The translations under genes and the position numbers were made by a program. 64,000 bases of DNA from Croceibacterium soli. Lineage in GTDB: Bacteria > Pseudomonadota > Alphaproteobacteria > Sphingomonadales > Sphingomonadaceae. Below the pieces are notes generated by a model. That model was not told the origin of the DNA. It saw only the letters and a list, made by a program, of their open reading frames with translations, and searched no databases. Numbering within the stretch: position 1 is the stretch's first letter; each line of letters begins with the position of its first letter. Below, one piece after another: positions 41,747-52,590 of the stretch. The DNA lies in the NCBI RefSeq assembly GCF_009828065.1, contig NZ_WTYK01000002.1, positions 124,001 through 188,000 of the forward strand, written 5' to 3'.

Positions 41747-41884
41747 CTCGCAGAGGCGCAGAGGCGCGGAGAGGATGTGCCTGCGGCGAAGCCGCTCTGT
41801 ACACCCTGCAATTCGAACAGGACGATGCTCGAGATTTCTCGCCGCTTCGCGGCAAGGCCCTCCGCGCCTCCGCGCCTCTGCGAG
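41747..41884. repeat. inverted repeat between xseB and purL
   Basis: Arms of about 28 bp at 41747-41775 and 41858-41884 are near-perfect inverted copies rich in GCAGAGGCGC / GCGCCTCTGC. About 80 bp lie between them. The two divergent genes xseB and purL have their promoters around or in it. Short related pieces also occur near 33960-33980. Confidence 0.8.
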
Positions 41885-41953
41885 CGCAAAAAAGTTGGGT
41901 GCCACCTACGCGACCACTGGCGCCACCAGCCTCCGACCGCTAACGGCGCACCC

Positions 41954-44188
41954 ATGTCCCAGATCACGCCCGAGATCGTCGCCGAACACGGTCTTTCGCC
42001 CCAGGAATACGCCATCATCGAGGCCCGGCTCGGCCGCGCGCCGAACCTCGTGGAACTCGGCATCTTCTCGGTCATGTGGTCGGAGCACTGCTCCTACAAG
42101 TCGAGCCGCCTGCACCTGAAGAAGCTGCCGACGCAGGCGCCGTGGGTGATCTGCGGCCCGGGCGAGAACGCCGGCGTGATCGACATCGGCGAAGGTCCTA
42201 ATGGGGTTCGGCAGGCTGCCATCTTCAAGATGGAGAGCCACAACCACCCGAGCTACATCGAGCCTTACCAGGGCGCGGCGACGGGCGTCGGCGGCATCCT
42301 GCGCGACGTGTTCACGATGGGCGCGCGGCCGGTCGCCAACATGAACGCGCTGCGCTTCGGCCGGCCGGACCACCCGAAGATGAAGCACCTGGTGCAGGGC
42401 GTGGTCGCCGGCATCGGCGGTTACGGCAACTGTGTCGGCGTGCCGACCGTGGGCGGGGAGACCAACTTCCACCCGGCATACGACGGCAACATCCTGGTCA
42501 ACGCGATGACCGTGGGTGTCGCGGATCAGGACAAGATCTTCTATTCGGCCGCCACGGGGCTCGGCAATTCGATCGTCTATGTCGGTTCCAAAACCGGGCG
42601 CGACGGCATCCACGGCGCGACGATGGCGAGCGCCGACTTCGCCGAGGACGCGGAGGCCAAGCGGCCTACGGTCCAGGTCGGCGATCCGTTCACCGAGAAG
42701 CTGCTGATCGAAGCCTGTCTCGAGCTCATGGCGACCGACGCCATCGTGGCGATCCAGGACATGGGCGCGGCGGGCCTGACCTCCTCGTCCGTCGAAATGG
42801 CCAGCAAGGGCGGCGCCGGCATCCGCCTCGACATGGACAAAGTGCCCTGCCGCGAAGAGGGCATGACCCCCTACGAGATGATGCTGAGCGAGAGCCAGGA
42901 GCGGATGCTCATGGTGCTCAAGCCGGGTCGTGAAGCCGAAGCCGAGGCGATCTTCCGCAAGTGGGAGCTCGATTTCGCGGTCATCGGCGAAGTCACCGAC
43001 ACCGGCCACATGGTCCTGGAATGGCAAGGCGAAGTCGTTTGCGACATTCCGCTCGGGCCCCTCGCCGACGATGCCCCGGAATACGACCGCCCGGCAATCT
43101 CCAAAGAGGAATATCGGGCCTGGGCGAAGGTCGGGCCGGTCGAGAGCGCTCCGGAAACCACCGACATCGCCGGCGACCTTACCCGGTTGATGGGCAGCGC
43201 CGACCTCGCCAGCCGCAAGTGGATCTGGCAGCAGTACGACAGCCAGGTCGGCGCCGATACGCTGCAGAAATCGGGCGGCGATGCCGCTGTCGTGCGCGTG
43301 CACGGGACCAAAAAGGCCCTGGCCATCACCACCGACTGCACGCCGCGCTATTGCTATGTCGACCCCTATGAAGGCGGCAAGCAGGCCGTGGCCGAAAGCT
43401 ACCGCAACCTCAGCGCGGTTGGCGCGCGGCCGCTGGCGATCACCAACTGCCTCAACTTCGGCAATCCCGAACGGCCGGAGATCATGGCCCAGTTCACCGG
43501 CTGCCTCGAAGGCATGGGCGATGCCTGCCGTGCGCTCGACTTCCCGATCGTGAGCGGCAACGTCAGCCTCTACAACGAGAGCAAGGCGACCGGCGGCGGC
43601 AGCGCGATCCTGCCGACCCCGGCGATCGGCGGCGTCGGCCTGCTCGAAGACTACGACACGATGGCCCGGATCGGCTTCCGCGACGAGGCCGAGGCCATCG
43701 TGCTGATCGGCGGCACTGCCGGCCATCTCGGCCAGTCGCTGTGGCTGCGCGAGTTGCACGGCCGCGAGGAAGGCCTGCCGCCGCCGGTCGACCTCGAACT
43801 CGAACGCAAGACCGGCGAACTGATCCGCCAGCTCGTGGCCGACGGCATCGTCACAGCCGTGCACGACTGCTCCGACGGCGGCCTGGCGGTCGCCATCGCG
43901 GAAATGGCTCTGGCCGGCGGAGTGGGTGCGGTGGTCCGGGCACCGGAAGAGTGCGCGTCGCTCTCCGGCTTCTGGTTCGGCGAGGACCAGGCGCGCTATG
44001 TCGTCACGGCGGACGTGACCCGCTCGGTGCTCGAATACGCCGCGGCGGCCGGCATTCCCGCGCTGCACCTCGGCGAGACCGAAGGCGCCCTGCTCTCCTT
44101 CCGCACCGCCGGTGACGTCAGCACCGTCGAACTGGCCGACCTGCGCACCGCCCACGAACGCTTCTTCCGGGAGTGGATGGAGGACTAG
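41954..44188 (+). CDS. purL: phosphoribosylformylglycinamidine synthase subunit PurL
   Basis: This 744-aa ATP-dependent subunit uses ammonia from PurQ to make formylglycinamidine ribonucleotide in purine synthesis. It is the small type that needs PurQ and PurS, which are not nearby. Marks are [66 protein letters not shown] and [18 protein letters not shown]. The ATG is at 41954. It is followed by a REP-like repeat region. Confidence 0.97.
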   Translation: MSQITPEIVAEHGLSPQEYAIIEARLGRAPNLVELGIFSVMWSEHCSYKSSRLHLKKLPTQAPWVICGPGENAGVIDIGEGPNGVRQAAIFKMESHNHPSYIEPYQGAATGVGGILRDVFTMGARPVANMNALRFGRPDHPKMKHLVQGVVAGIGGYGNCVGVPTVGGETNFHPAYDGNILVNAMTVGVADQDKIFYSAATGLGNSIVYVGSKTGRDGIHGATMASADFAEDAEAKRPTVQVGDPFTEKLLIEACLELMATDAIVAIQDMGAAGLTSSSVEMASKGGAGIRLDMDKVPCREEGMTPYEMMLSESQERMLMVLKPGREAEAEAIFRKWELDFAVIGEVTDTGHMVLEWQGEVVCDIPLGPLADDAPEYDRPAISKEEYRAWAKVGPVESAPETTDIAGDLTRLMGSADLASRKWIWQQYDSQVGADTLQKSGGDAAVVRVHGTKKALAITTDCTPRYCYVDPYEGGKQAVAESYRNLSAVGARPLAITNCLNFGNPERPEIMAQFTGCLEGMGDACRALDFPIVSGNVSLYNESKATGGGSAILPTPAIGGVGLLEDYDTMARIGFRDEAEAIVLIGGTAGHLGQSLWLRELHGREEGLPPPVDLELERKTGELIRQLVADGIVTAVHDCSDGGLAVAIAEMALAGGVGAVVRAPEECASLSGFWFGEDQARYVVTADVTRSVLEYAAAAGIPALHLGETEGALLSFRTAGDVSTVELADLRTAHERFFREWMED

Positions 44189-44213
44189 AGGTTCGTCTTC
44201 CACTCACCCCCAC

Positions 44214-44554
44214 TCCGTCATGCTGAACTCGTTTCAGCATTCATGCCTCAGCTGCCGCCGCCGGTGCTTCCGGCGCGATGGACCCTGAACCAAGTTCAGG
44301 GTGACGAGGGAAATACGGAAGCAGGAGAGGCGCCCCAGCACAGGCTGCCGTCTCATACTCGTCATGCTGAACTCGGTTCAGCATCCATTTCGCCCCTGCA
44401 ACCGGAGCGTGAAGCGGAGAGATGGACCCTGAAACGAGTTCAGGGTGACGAGGGAGAGAGAGGCCCCCCCCCCCCCCGTTCGCCCTGAGCTTGTCGAAGG
44501 GCCTGCGCTGCGCATAGTGGTCGCCCGGGCGCCCGGGCGCGCAGGGGAACAGTC
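44214..44554. repeat. REP-like elements and a 14-base C run before the DUF418 gene
   Basis: Two P1/P2 inverted pairs lie at 44214-44308 and 44357-44451. A homopolymer of 14 C follows at 44464-44477, directly joined to a P3-type palindrome (44478-44502, CCCTGAGCTTGTCGAAGGG). Then comes a GCCCGGGCGCCCGGGC block (about 44522-44537). The promoter of the DUF418 gene must be within or upstream of these. No other gene is seen in this 366-bp gap. Confidence 0.88.
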
Positions 44555-45814
44555 ATGGCGAGCACCGCTTCCGAACGCATCCTGACGCTCGACGTGATCC
44601 GCGGCATCGCGGTGATGGGCATCTTCTCGGTCAATGTGGTCGGGATGGGGATGATCGAGCGGGCCTACTTCTACCCACCCGACTACGGCTTCGACTCGCC
44701 CGGCGACCGGGTGGTGTGGGCGCTCAATGCGATTTTCGTCGACGGCCGGTTCCGCTCGCTGTTCTCGATCCTGTTCGGCGCCTCGCTGACCGTAGTGGTG
44801 GAACGCGCGGTGGCCGCCGGGAAGCAGGGCTGGCAGGTCCACTATCCGCGCATGATCGTGCTGCTGATCTTCGGCCTGGCCCACTACTACCTGCTGTGGT
44901 GGGGCGACATCCTGGCCAACTACGCGCTGGTTGGCATGGTCGCCTACCTGTTCTGGCGATTGCGCACGAAGTGGCTGCTACTGGCGGCCGTGGCGGCGCT
45001 GCTGCTCCACTATGTCCCGCAATTCGCCCAGACGATACCGCGCGTCGCGCAGATCGAGGCTGGACTGGCGCCCGGCGCGCCGCCCGAGTTGCGCGCGCAA
45101 GTGGAAGCGATGCTCGCGCCCTCGCCGGCCCTGGCCAGCGAAATCGCCGAGGACAAGGCGGCCCATGCCAGCATTGCCGCCCATGTCCGCGACAGGACGC
45201 AGGGCGACGCTGCATGGCGTCCATTCATGTCCGTTTTCACCTACGGCCTCGAGACGCTCGGCCTGATGCTGCTCGGCATGGCCGGGCTCAAGTGCGGGTT
45301 CCTGGCCGGGACCTGGAGCCGCCGGCGCTACGCGTGGATCGCGGCCACCTGCCTTGGCTCAAGCTTAGCGGTGCACGCCTATGCCGCATACGCCTCGCTG
45401 GCCGCCGATTTCGCTGCGCAGGTCTACTACCCCTGGACGCGCGTCTACGTGAGCCCGCTGCATCCCGTCGGCGCGATCGGCTATGCCGCGCTGATCATGC
45501 TGGTCCTCGGCCGCCCCAGCGCCATCGCCCGCCGCTTTGCCGCGGTCGGGCGCGCCGCCTTCACCAACTACCTCGGCTCGACGGTGGTCGGCACGCTGCT
45601 GTTCTTCGGCACTTTCGGCGGACTCTACGGCGAGTTCTCGCGCGGAGAACTGTGGCTGTTCGCGCCGATGGTCTGGGCGATCATGCTGCTGTGGTCGCCC
45701 TGGTGGCTTGACCGCTACCGCTACGGCCCGCTCGAATGTGCTTGGCGCAGCCTCTCGCGCTGGAACTGGGAACCGATGCGGCTGCCAAGCCGGGACTCTC
45801 CAGCTTCATACTAA
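44555..45814 (+). CDS. DUF418 domain-containing membrane protein
   Basis: The 419-aa multi-pass protein begins with ERILTLDVIRGIAVMGIF, the start typical of DUF418/acyltransferase-3-like proteins (LDxxRGxA). It has about ten hydrophobic segments and the DUF418 region in its C-terminal third (GRAAFTNYLGSTVVGTLLFF and WLFAPMVWAIMLLWSPWWLD). Its function is unknown; related proteins are thought to modify or transport envelope components. GGGGAA lies about nine bases before the ATG. It is a single gene bounded by REP-like repeats. Confidence 0.88.
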   Translation: MASTASERILTLDVIRGIAVMGIFSVNVVGMGMIERAYFYPPDYGFDSPGDRVVWALNAIFVDGRFRSLFSILFGASLTVVVERAVAAGKQGWQVHYPRMIVLLIFGLAHYYLLWWGDILANYALVGMVAYLFWRLRTKWLLLAAVAALLLHYVPQFAQTIPRVAQIEAGLAPGAPPELRAQVEAMLAPSPALASEIAEDKAAHASIAAHVRDRTQGDAAWRPFMSVFTYGLETLGLMLLGMAGLKCGFLAGTWSRRRYAWIAATCLGSSLAVHAYAAYASLAADFAAQVYYPWTRVYVSPLHPVGAIGYAALIMLVLGRPSAIARRFAAVGRAAFTNYLGSTVVGTLLFFGTFGGLYGEFSRGELWLFAPMVWAIMLLWSPWWLDRYRYGPLECAWRSLSRWNWEPMRLPSRDSPASY

Positions 45815-45824
45815 CTCTCCACAT

Positions 45825-45920
45825 CCGTTCGTGCTGAGCTTGTCGAAGCACCGCTCTTTTTAGCAGCGAGCGCGGCGCTCGAAAGGAAGGGCGGCCCTTC
45901 GACAAGCTCAGGGCGAACGG
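45825..45920. repeat. P3/P4 REP-like inverted pair
   Basis: Two inverted palindromes, GTGCTGAGCTTGTCGAAGCAC within 45831-45851 and GCCCTTCGACAAGCTCAGGGC within 45894-45914, flank a short AT-containing spacer. They separate the convergent DUF418 and serB genes, belong to the family at 28.3-29.1 kb, and could act as a bidirectional terminator. Confidence 0.88.
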
Positions 45921-45930
45921 AATCCTTGGG

Positions 45931-46815
45931 TCAGCCCGCGACCCAGTCGTGCTCGGGGATCTCGAGCAGCTTGAGGATCGCGGTGAGATCCCCCCGGTCG
46001 ACCCAGCCGTTGGCGGCCTCGCGCGCTTTCGGCTTGGCGTGGTAGGCGACGCCGTAGGTCGCCGCGCGCAGCAGCGGGATGTCGTTCGCGCCGTCGCCGG
46101 TGGCGAGGCTGACGGCGTTGTCGCCCAGCTGCGCCATCTCCTCGCGCAGGACCTGTTCCTTCACCGAGCTGTCGGTGATCGCGCCGATCAGCTCTCCGGT
46201 CAGCGTGCCGTTCGCCACGGCAAGGCGGTTGCCGGCGACGCGGTCGAAGCCGATCTGCTCGGCCACCGGGTCGGCAAAGTGGTGGAACCCTCCGGTGACG
46301 AGCACCGTGCGGCAGCCGCGATGCTTGAGCGTCGCCACCAGCGTGCGCGCGCCTGGCATCGGCTTGATCCGCTCGGCAAGGCACTGCCCGATCGCCGCTT
46401 CGTCGAGCCCGGCGAGCAGGCCGACCCGCTCCCGCAAGGCGCTCTCGAAATCGAGTTCGCCCTGCATTGCCCGCTCGGTGATCGCGGCGATCTGTGGCTT
46501 GATGCCGGCATAGTCGGCGAGTTCGTCGATACATTCCTGCCCGATCATCGTCGAATCCATGTCGGAGACGAACAGGTCGGGAATGCGAAAGTCCTGTGAG
46601 GCGACTATCGCGTCGGACGGGCGGAAGTGCTCGTCGATCACGCGCCGCAGCGTCTCCGCGTCGTCGCCGGGGAGCATCAGCTCGAGCACGTCGCCCCAGT
46701 GGTCGTTCATCTGCGCGCGGGCCAGCGCCATGCCCTCCCCCTCCAGCGCACGCGTCGCGGCATCGAGGCTTGCCTCAAGCGTCGCTGGGTCTGCTATCAG
46801 GCGGGCGATGAGCAC
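45931..46815 (-). CDS. serB: phosphoserine phosphatase
   Basis: The 294-aa HAD-family enzyme makes serine from phosphoserine. The nucleophile motif [18 protein letters not shown] has the catalytic Asp pair at about 85 and 87. Motif II is in [20 protein letters not shown] and the metal Asp in [10 protein letters not shown]. The N-terminal ~80 residues form an ACT-like part. I choose GTG 46815 because AGGAGA lies seven bases upstream; ATG 46848 would add 11 residues and overlap miaA more. The start is head-to-head with miaA and overlaps it. Confidence 0.94.
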   Translation of the reverse strand: MLIARLIADPATLEASLDAATRALEGEGMALARAQMNDHWGDVLELMLPGDDAETLRRVIDEHFRPSDAIVASQDFRIPDLFVSDMDSTMIGQECIDELADYAGIKPQIAAITERAMQGELDFESALRERVGLLAGLDEAAIGQCLAERIKPMPGARTLVATLKHRGCRTVLVTGGFHHFADPVAEQIGFDRVAGNRLAVANGTLTGELIGAITDSSVKEQVLREEMAQLGDNAVSLATGDGANDIPLLRAATYGVAYHAKPKAREAANGWVDRGDLTAILKLLEIPEHDWVAG

Positions 46816-47752
46816 GAATGGGTCTCCTGGAAAATCGGTCGCGCTCATTGCAGGGCCGACAGCCAGCGGCAAGAGCGATCTGGCCGTGCGGCTGGCGCAG
46901 GCTATGGAGGAACGCGGGCGCGCCTGCGTGGTGATCAACGCGGACAGCGCCCAGGTCTACCGCGACCTGAGGGTCCTGAGCGCCCGCCCGAGCGAAGAGG
47001 AGATGAGCGGCGTGCCGCACCGCCTGTTCGGCGCCTGGGACGGGGCGGAGCCCTGCTCCGCCGCCGACTGGGCCGCCCGGGCGAAGCGGGAGATCGAAGA
47101 CGCGCAGATCGCCGGCATGCTGCCCATCCTGGTCGGCGGCACGGGGCTCTACATCCGCACCCTGCTCGACGGCATCGCCCCAGTGCCCGAGATCGACCCC
47201 GCCGTGCGCGAGAGCGTGCGCGCCCTGCCCCTCGCCGATGCTTATACCGCGCTGCAGGCGGAGGACCCCGAGCGCGCCGCCGCGCTCAACGCCGCCGACG
47301 CGACCCGCATCGCACGCGCGCTGGAAGTCATCCGTTCGACGGGCAAGCCGCTGGCCCACTGGCAGCAGCGCCGCACCGGGGGAATCGGCGCCGCCGTCGA
47401 GCTCCACCCGCTCGTCCTGCTGCCGCCGCGCGAGGCGCTCTACGCTCGCTGCGACGCGCGGTTCGAGCGCATGCTGGACGAAGGCGCGGTGGAGGAAGTC
47501 GAGGCGCTGCTCGCCCGCGGCCTCTCTCCCGCCCTTCCTGTGATGCGCGCCATCGGCGTCCCGGAAATCGCCGGCTGGCTGCGCGGCGAGTGGTCGCGCG
47601 AAGAGGCGGTCGTCATGGGACAGCAAGCCACGCGCAACTATGCCAAGCGGCAGTACACCTGGTTCCGCCACCAGACTCCGCAGGAGTGGCCTCGGCACGA
47701 GACACTAAGTTGTTCGTTGGCTACCTATTTTGAAAGATTGTTTGTCTTTTAG
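46808..47752 (+). CDS. miaA: tRNA dimethylallyltransferase
   Basis: The 314-aa enzyme adds the dimethylallyl group to A37 of tRNAs reading UNN codons. The P-loop GPTASGKS lies at 16-23. Other marks are [20 protein letters not shown], the substrate-binding [13 protein letters not shown], and the C-terminal [16 protein letters not shown]. The ATG at 46808 overlaps the serB start codon region on the other strand by 8 bp, so the two promoters lie inside each other's coding sequences. The 3' end is unusually AT-rich and contains the ilvB promoter region. Confidence 0.95.
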   Translation: MSTNGSPGKSVALIAGPTASGKSDLAVRLAQAMEERGRACVVINADSAQVYRDLRVLSARPSEEEMSGVPHRLFGAWDGAEPCSAADWAARAKREIEDAQIAGMLPILVGGTGLYIRTLLDGIAPVPEIDPAVRESVRALPLADAYTALQAEDPERAAALNAADATRIARALEVIRSTGKPLAHWQQRRTGGIGAAVELHPLVLLPPREALYARCDARFERMLDEGAVEEVEALLARGLSPALPVMRAIGVPEIAGWLRGEWSREEAVVMGQQATRNYAKRQYTWFRHQTPQEWPRHETLSCSLATYFERLFVF

Positions 47753-47755
47753 CTG

Positions 47756-47784
47756 TTGACACGTCATAAACTGTCCCTTAGCAG
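47756..47784 (+). promoter_or_regulatory. candidate sigma-70 promoter of ilvBN
   Basis: A consensus -35 TTGACA (47756-47761) is followed by TTAGCA or TAGCAG after 16-17 bp (47778-47784). It is preceded by an AT-rich tract (about 47725-47750) like an UP element, which is striking in this GC-rich region. It lies just after the miaA stop and 112 bp before the ilvB start. Confidence 0.6.
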
Positions 47785-47828
47785 GCCTACCAACAAGCGA
47801 GTTTCCTGTTACAGAGTTGGAGAGGAGA

Positions 47829-47867
47829 GACCCGGCACGAGAACATCGTGGCCGGGTCCGCCTTTTT
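47829..47867 (+). terminator. terminator-like hairpin immediately upstream of ilvB (possible attenuator)
   Basis: GACCCGG-CACGA pairs with TCGTG-(G)-CCGGGTC around a GAACA loop, giving a 12-bp stem with one bulged G. CGCCTTTTTC follows. It has all the parts of an intrinsic terminator. It ends only 28 bp before the ilvB GTG, too close for another promoter, so transcripts for ilvB must pass through it. Conditional termination is inferred; no leader peptide was found. Confidence 0.6.
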
Positions 47868-47895
47868 CAGCCTCCACAAGCAGAAGGATGAAGTC

Positions 47896-49638
47896 GTGTC
47901 CGAGGAACGCAGCGGCGCTGCGATATTGGTCGAGTGCCTGGTTCGCCAGGGTGTCGAGTTCGTGTTCGGCTACCCGGGCGGCGCGGTGCTGCCGATCTAC
48001 GACGAGCTGTTCAGCGACGAGCGGCTGCGCCACATCCTGGTGCGGCACGAAGCCGGCGCCGCGCATGCCGCCGAAGGCTATGCCCGCTCCACCGGCAAGC
48101 CAGGCGTGGTCCTCGTCACGTCCGGCCCGGGCGCGACGAACGCGATCACCGGGATCGCCGACGCATTCATGGACTCGATCCCGATGGTGGTCATCACCGG
48201 GCAGGTCGCGACGAACCTGATCGGCACCGACGCGTTCCAGGAAGCCGACACGATCGGACTGACCCGCCACTGCACCAAGCACAACTACCTGGTGAAGGAC
48301 CCGTCCGAACTGGCGGCGACGATCGACGAAGCATTCGAGATCGCCACCACCGGCCGCCCCGGCCCGGTGCTGGTCGACATTCCGAAGAACGTCCAGGTCG
48401 CCACCGCGGCGCTCTCCGACGCGCCGGTCCAGCGCCCGAAGCGCTACGTGCCGCGCACCACCGCCGCCGCGGACGAGATCGCCCAGGCGATCGAGATGCT
48501 GGCCAATGCCAAGGCTCCGGTCTTCTACACCGGCGGCGGCGTGATCAACTCCGGCCCGCGCGCGAGCGAACTGCTGCGCGAACTGCAGGCCCTCACTGGC
48601 GCGCCGGTCACGTCCACCCTGATGGGCCTCGGCGCCTTCCCGGCCGACCATCCTGACTGGCTCGGCATGCTCGGCATGCACGGCACGTACGAAGCCAACA
48701 TGGCGATGAACCAGTGCGACCTGATGGTGAACATCGGCGCCCGCTTCGACGACCGCGTGACCGGCCGCCTCGATGCGTTCTCGCCGGACTCCAAGAAGAT
48801 CCACATCGATATCGATCGTGCCTCGATCAACAAGATCGTCTCTGTCGACGTCGGGATCGTCGGCGACTGCACCACCGTCCTGGAGCAGCTGATCGAAGCC
48901 TGGGGCAGCCGCAAGCCGCAGGATCTCACGGAATGGAAAGCGCGCGTCGCCGGCTGGAAGGCGCGCGACAGCCTGGCCTACCCGCACCGCACGGACTCGA
49001 TCATGCCGCAGTTCGCCGTCCAGCGGCTGTTCGAGCTGACGCGCGAGTATGACCCGATCATCACCACCGAAGTCGGCCAGCACCAGATGTGGGCGGCGCA
49101 GTACTTCGGCTTCTTCGGCCCGAACCGCTGGCTGACCAGCGGCGGCCTCGGCACGATGGGCTACGGCATGCCCGCCGCGATCGGCGCGCAGCTCGGCAAT
49201 CCGGGCAAGCTGGTGATCGACATCGCCGGCGAGGCTTCGATCCAGATGAACATCCAGGAGATGGGCACGGCGAGCCAGTTCCGCCTGCCGATCAAGGTCT
49301 TCATCCTCAACAACGAGTACATGGGCATGGTCCGCCAGTGGCAGGAACTGACCTATGAAAGCCGCTATTCGAACTCCTACTCCGACAGCCTGCCCGATTT
49401 CGTGCACCTGGCCGAAGCCTATGGCTGGAAAGGCATCCGGATCGAGAGCGAAGCCGACCTCGACGCCGGGATCCGCGCGATGATCGAGCACGACGGGCCG
49501 GTGATGGTCGACTGCCGCGTGTCGCAGGACGCAAACTGCTTCCCGATGATCCCGAGCGGCGCGGCGCACACCGACATGCTGCTCTACGGCGACCAGGTCG
49601 CCGGCACGATGGCAGACGAAGCGAAGGCGCTGGTGTGA
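47896..49638 (+). CDS. ilvB: acetolactate synthase large subunit
   Basis: The 580-aa ThDP-dependent enzyme condenses pyruvate with pyruvate or 2-oxobutyrate in valine, leucine and isoleucine synthesis. The N-terminal domain includes [16 protein letters not shown] and the catalytic Glu segment [16 protein letters not shown]. The C-terminal cofactor domain includes [28 protein letters not shown] and [17 protein letters not shown] choose GTG 47896 with AAGGA seven bases upstream; a GTG at 47848 lies inside the terminator-like hairpin. Its stop overlaps the ilvN start. Confidence 0.97.
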   Translation: MSEERSGAAILVECLVRQGVEFVFGYPGGAVLPIYDELFSDERLRHILVRHEAGAAHAAEGYARSTGKPGVVLVTSGPGATNAITGIADAFMDSIPMVVITGQVATNLIGTDAFQEADTIGLTRHCTKHNYLVKDPSELAATIDEAFEIATTGRPGPVLVDIPKNVQVATAALSDAPVQRPKRYVPRTTAAADEIAQAIEMLANAKAPVFYTGGGVINSGPRASELLRELQALTGAPVTSTLMGLGAFPADHPDWLGMLGMHGTYEANMAMNQCDLMVNIGARFDDRVTGRLDAFSPDSKKIHIDIDRASINKIVSVDVGIVGDCTTVLEQLIEAWGSRKPQDLTEWKARVAGWKARDSLAYPHRTDSIMPQFAVQRLFELTREYDPIITTEVGQHQMWAAQYFGFFGPNRWLTSGGLGTMGYGMPAAIGAQLGNPGKLVIDIAGEASIQMNIQEMGTASQFRLPIKVFILNNEYMGMVRQWQELTYESRYSNSYSDSLPDFVHLAEAYGWKGIRIESEADLDAGIRAMIEHDGPVMVDCRVSQDANCFPMIPSGAAHTDMLLYGDQVAGTMADEAKALV

Positions 49639-50153
49639 TGAAGATCGAGCAGTCACAAACCGAACGTCACGTCCTGACCGTAACCGTCGACAACGAGGCC
49701 GGCATCCTGGCCAAGATCGCCGGGCTGTTCACCGCCCGCGGCTACAATATCGACAGCCTGACCGTGGCCGACATCAGCGAAGACCACGCGGTCAGCCGCA
49801 TCACCATCGCCACCAAAGGCCCGCCGCCGGTTATCGACCAGATCATGGCGCAGCTCGAGCGGCTCGTGCCGGTGCACAAAGTCACTGACCTCACTGAGGC
49901 CGGCCCGCATGTCGAGCGCGAGCTGGCGCTGGTGAAAGTCGCCGGCAAGGGCGAGCACCGGGTCGAGGCGCTGCGCATCGCCGACGTGTTCCGCGCGAAA
50001 GTGGTCGACACGACCACCGAGAGCTTCGTGTTCGAGCTGACCGGCACGAGCGACAAGATCGACAGCTTCGTCACCCTGATGCGCGAGCTCGGGCTGGTCG
50101 AGGTCGGCCGCTCCGGCATCGTGGGCATGATCCGCGGCGCCGAGGGGGCGTAG
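49638..50153 (+). CDS. ilvN: acetolactate synthase small (regulatory) subunit
   Basis: The 171-aa regulatory subunit gives valine feedback inhibition. The N-terminal ACT domain reads VDNEAGILAKIAGLFTARGY and NIDSLTVADISEDHAVSRIT. A C-terminal domain follows with VFRAKVVDTTTESFVFELTG and TLMRELGLVEVGRSGIVGM. Its ATG overlaps the ilvB stop by one base (TGATG), so expression is coupled. It has the length of the IlvH form. A REP-like pair separates it from ilvC. Confidence 0.96.
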   Translation: MKIEQSQTERHVLTVTVDNEAGILAKIAGLFTARGYNIDSLTVADISEDHAVSRITIATKGPPPVIDQIMAQLERLVPVHKVTDLTEAGPHVERELALVKVAGKGEHRVEALRIADVFRAKVVDTTTESFVFELTGTSDKIDSFVTLMRELGLVEVGRSGIVGMIRGAEGA

Positions 50154-50169
50154 AACAAGTTTGACAACA

Positions 50170-51290
<1,121 letters not shown>

Positions 51291-51304
51291 GGCTGCGACG
51301 CTAA

Positions 51305-51345
51305 GCCCCCTCTCCAAGCGCCGCTAGCCGGAGCTGGGGAGGGGG
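51305..51345. terminator. C/G-rich hairpin after ilvC
   Basis: GCCCCCTC-CCAAGC on the left pairs with GCT-GGGAGGGGGC on the right (arms 51305-51319 and 51333-51345 approximately), with a short loop and a mismatch. It has no T-run. It resembles C/G-rich palindromes at 14.2 and 34.0 kb and probably ends the ilv transcript. Confidence 0.6.
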
Positions 51346-51406
51346 CGGCCGGGCGGAACCTCACCCCAGGCGGCCCGTTGCAATCGGGAACAGCCGGAGG
51401 CGTCCC

Positions 51407-51814
51407 GTGAGAGCAAAGCCCGCATCCGCCATCCTCGCGGTAACCTTCGCTGCGCTGCTGGGCGCCTGCGAGGCGCAGGACGAGGCCGCCACGCAGGCGA
51501 GCAGCGCCGAGCAGAGCGCTCCCGCCGCCACCGAAGCCGGCGCCAAGACCAACCCGGAATCGCCGATCGACGAAGCCTCCCCGGCGTTCAACGCCAACGA
51601 ACCGGACGCGAGCACCTGCGGCGCCGACAAGCTCGACCGCTGGCTGAACGTGCTGCCGACCGAGACCGTCAGGAACGAGATCGCGGATGCCGTCGGGCAC
51701 GACCGCATTCGCTACATCGCCCCGGGTGACGTCGTGACGATGGACCTGCGGCCCGACCGGCTCAACGTCGAAACCGGCGAGGACGGGCGCATAAGGCTGT
51801 TCCGCTGCGGCTGA
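51407..51814 (+). CDS. I78-family peptidase-inhibitor-like lipoprotein (1)
   Basis: The 135-aa protein starts at GTG 51407. The signal peptide ends in a lipobox (FAALLGAC, Cys about 21), and an Ala/Glu/Ser-rich linker follows. The C-terminal ~65 residues match the I78 inhibitor fold: STCGADKLDRWL, RIRYIAPGDVVTMDLRPDRL, NVETGEDGRIRLFRCG, with the paired Cys. I78 inhibitors block serine proteases of the subtilisin/elastase type. A second such gene lies beyond the YceI gene. Inhibition is inferred from the family. Confidence 0.82.
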   Translation: MRAKPASAILAVTFAALLGACEAQDEAATQASSAEQSAPAATEAGAKTNPESPIDEASPAFNANEPDASTCGADKLDRWLNVLPTETVRNEIADAVGHDRIRYIAPGDVVTMDLRPDRLNVETGEDGRIRLFRCG

Positions 51815-51905
51815 CGCGCCTTCCGCAGCATCTCGCGACGCTTGATGGTAGACAATGTCAACCGGACGCGCCACACTCCCGCCAAACATCCAACGGGAGT
51901 GAACC

Positions 51906-52556
51906 ATGCGCATTTCGAAACTCGTCCTTGCCGCCGCAGCCGGCGCCGCCGCCCTTACCTTCGGCACGCTCCATGCGCAGGGTGGAGCGCCGCAGTTGCC
52001 GGGCCAGGTCGACGCCAGCCGGGTCGAAGCCGGCACCTATCAGGTCGATCCCAACCACACGCTGGTCGGCTGGCGGGCGAATCACTTCGGCTTCAACGAC
52101 TACTTCGGGATCTTCGGCAACGTCACCGGGACGCTGGAAATCGATCCGGCCAACCCGAACGCGGCCAAGCTCGACGTCACGGTTCCGATCGCCTCGGTCG
52201 TCACCGCCAGCGCCGGCCTGACGGATCACCTCACGCGCGCGGGCAAGGACGGCGCTGCTCCGGACTTCTTCGGCGCCGATCCGGCTCCGGCTCGCTTTGT
52301 GTCGACGAAGGTCGAATCGACCGGCGGCACGACAGCTAACATCACCGGAAACCTGACCATGAACGGCGTCACCAAGCCGGTCGTGATCGCTGCCGAGTTC
52401 ACCGGCGCCGGCGCCAACCCGATGAGCCAGGTGAAGACCGTCGGCTTCGAGGGCCGCACCTCGATCAAGCGGAGCGACTGGGGCGTCAAGTTCGCGGTTC
52501 CGATGGTGTCGGATGAAGTCGAGCTCGACATTTCGGCCGCCTTCGAAAAGCGCTGA
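51906..52556 (+). CDS. YceI family periplasmic protein
   Basis: The 216-aa protein has a cleavable signal peptide (KLVLAAAAGAAALTFGTLHA) and a YceI lipocalin-like beta-barrel. Marks are AGTYQVDPNHTLVGWRANHF, GTLEIDPANPNAAKLDVTVP, GNLTMNGVTKPVVIAAEF and EGRTSIKRSDWG. YceI proteins bind isoprenoid or other hydrophobic ligands in the periplasm and are often stress-linked. GGGAG lies about eight bases before the ATG. It is flanked on both sides by I78-inhibitor genes on the same strand. Confidence 0.92.
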   Translation: MRISKLVLAAAAGAAALTFGTLHAQGGAPQLPGQVDASRVEAGTYQVDPNHTLVGWRANHFGFNDYFGIFGNVTGTLEIDPANPNAAKLDVTVPIASVVTASAGLTDHLTRAGKDGAAPDFFGADPAPARFVSTKVESTGGTTANITGNLTMNGVTKPVVIAAEFTGAGANPMSQVKTVGFEGRTSIKRSDWGVKFAVPMVSDEVELDISAAFEKR

Positions 52557-52590
52557 GGAACTTTTCGCGGCCGCCTGCCTTTCGTGGGGC

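Noticed and set aside
41906-44203. 765-codon minus-strand frame opposite purL
   Set aside because: It is the antisense shadow of purL, with composition typical of such shadows and no motif.
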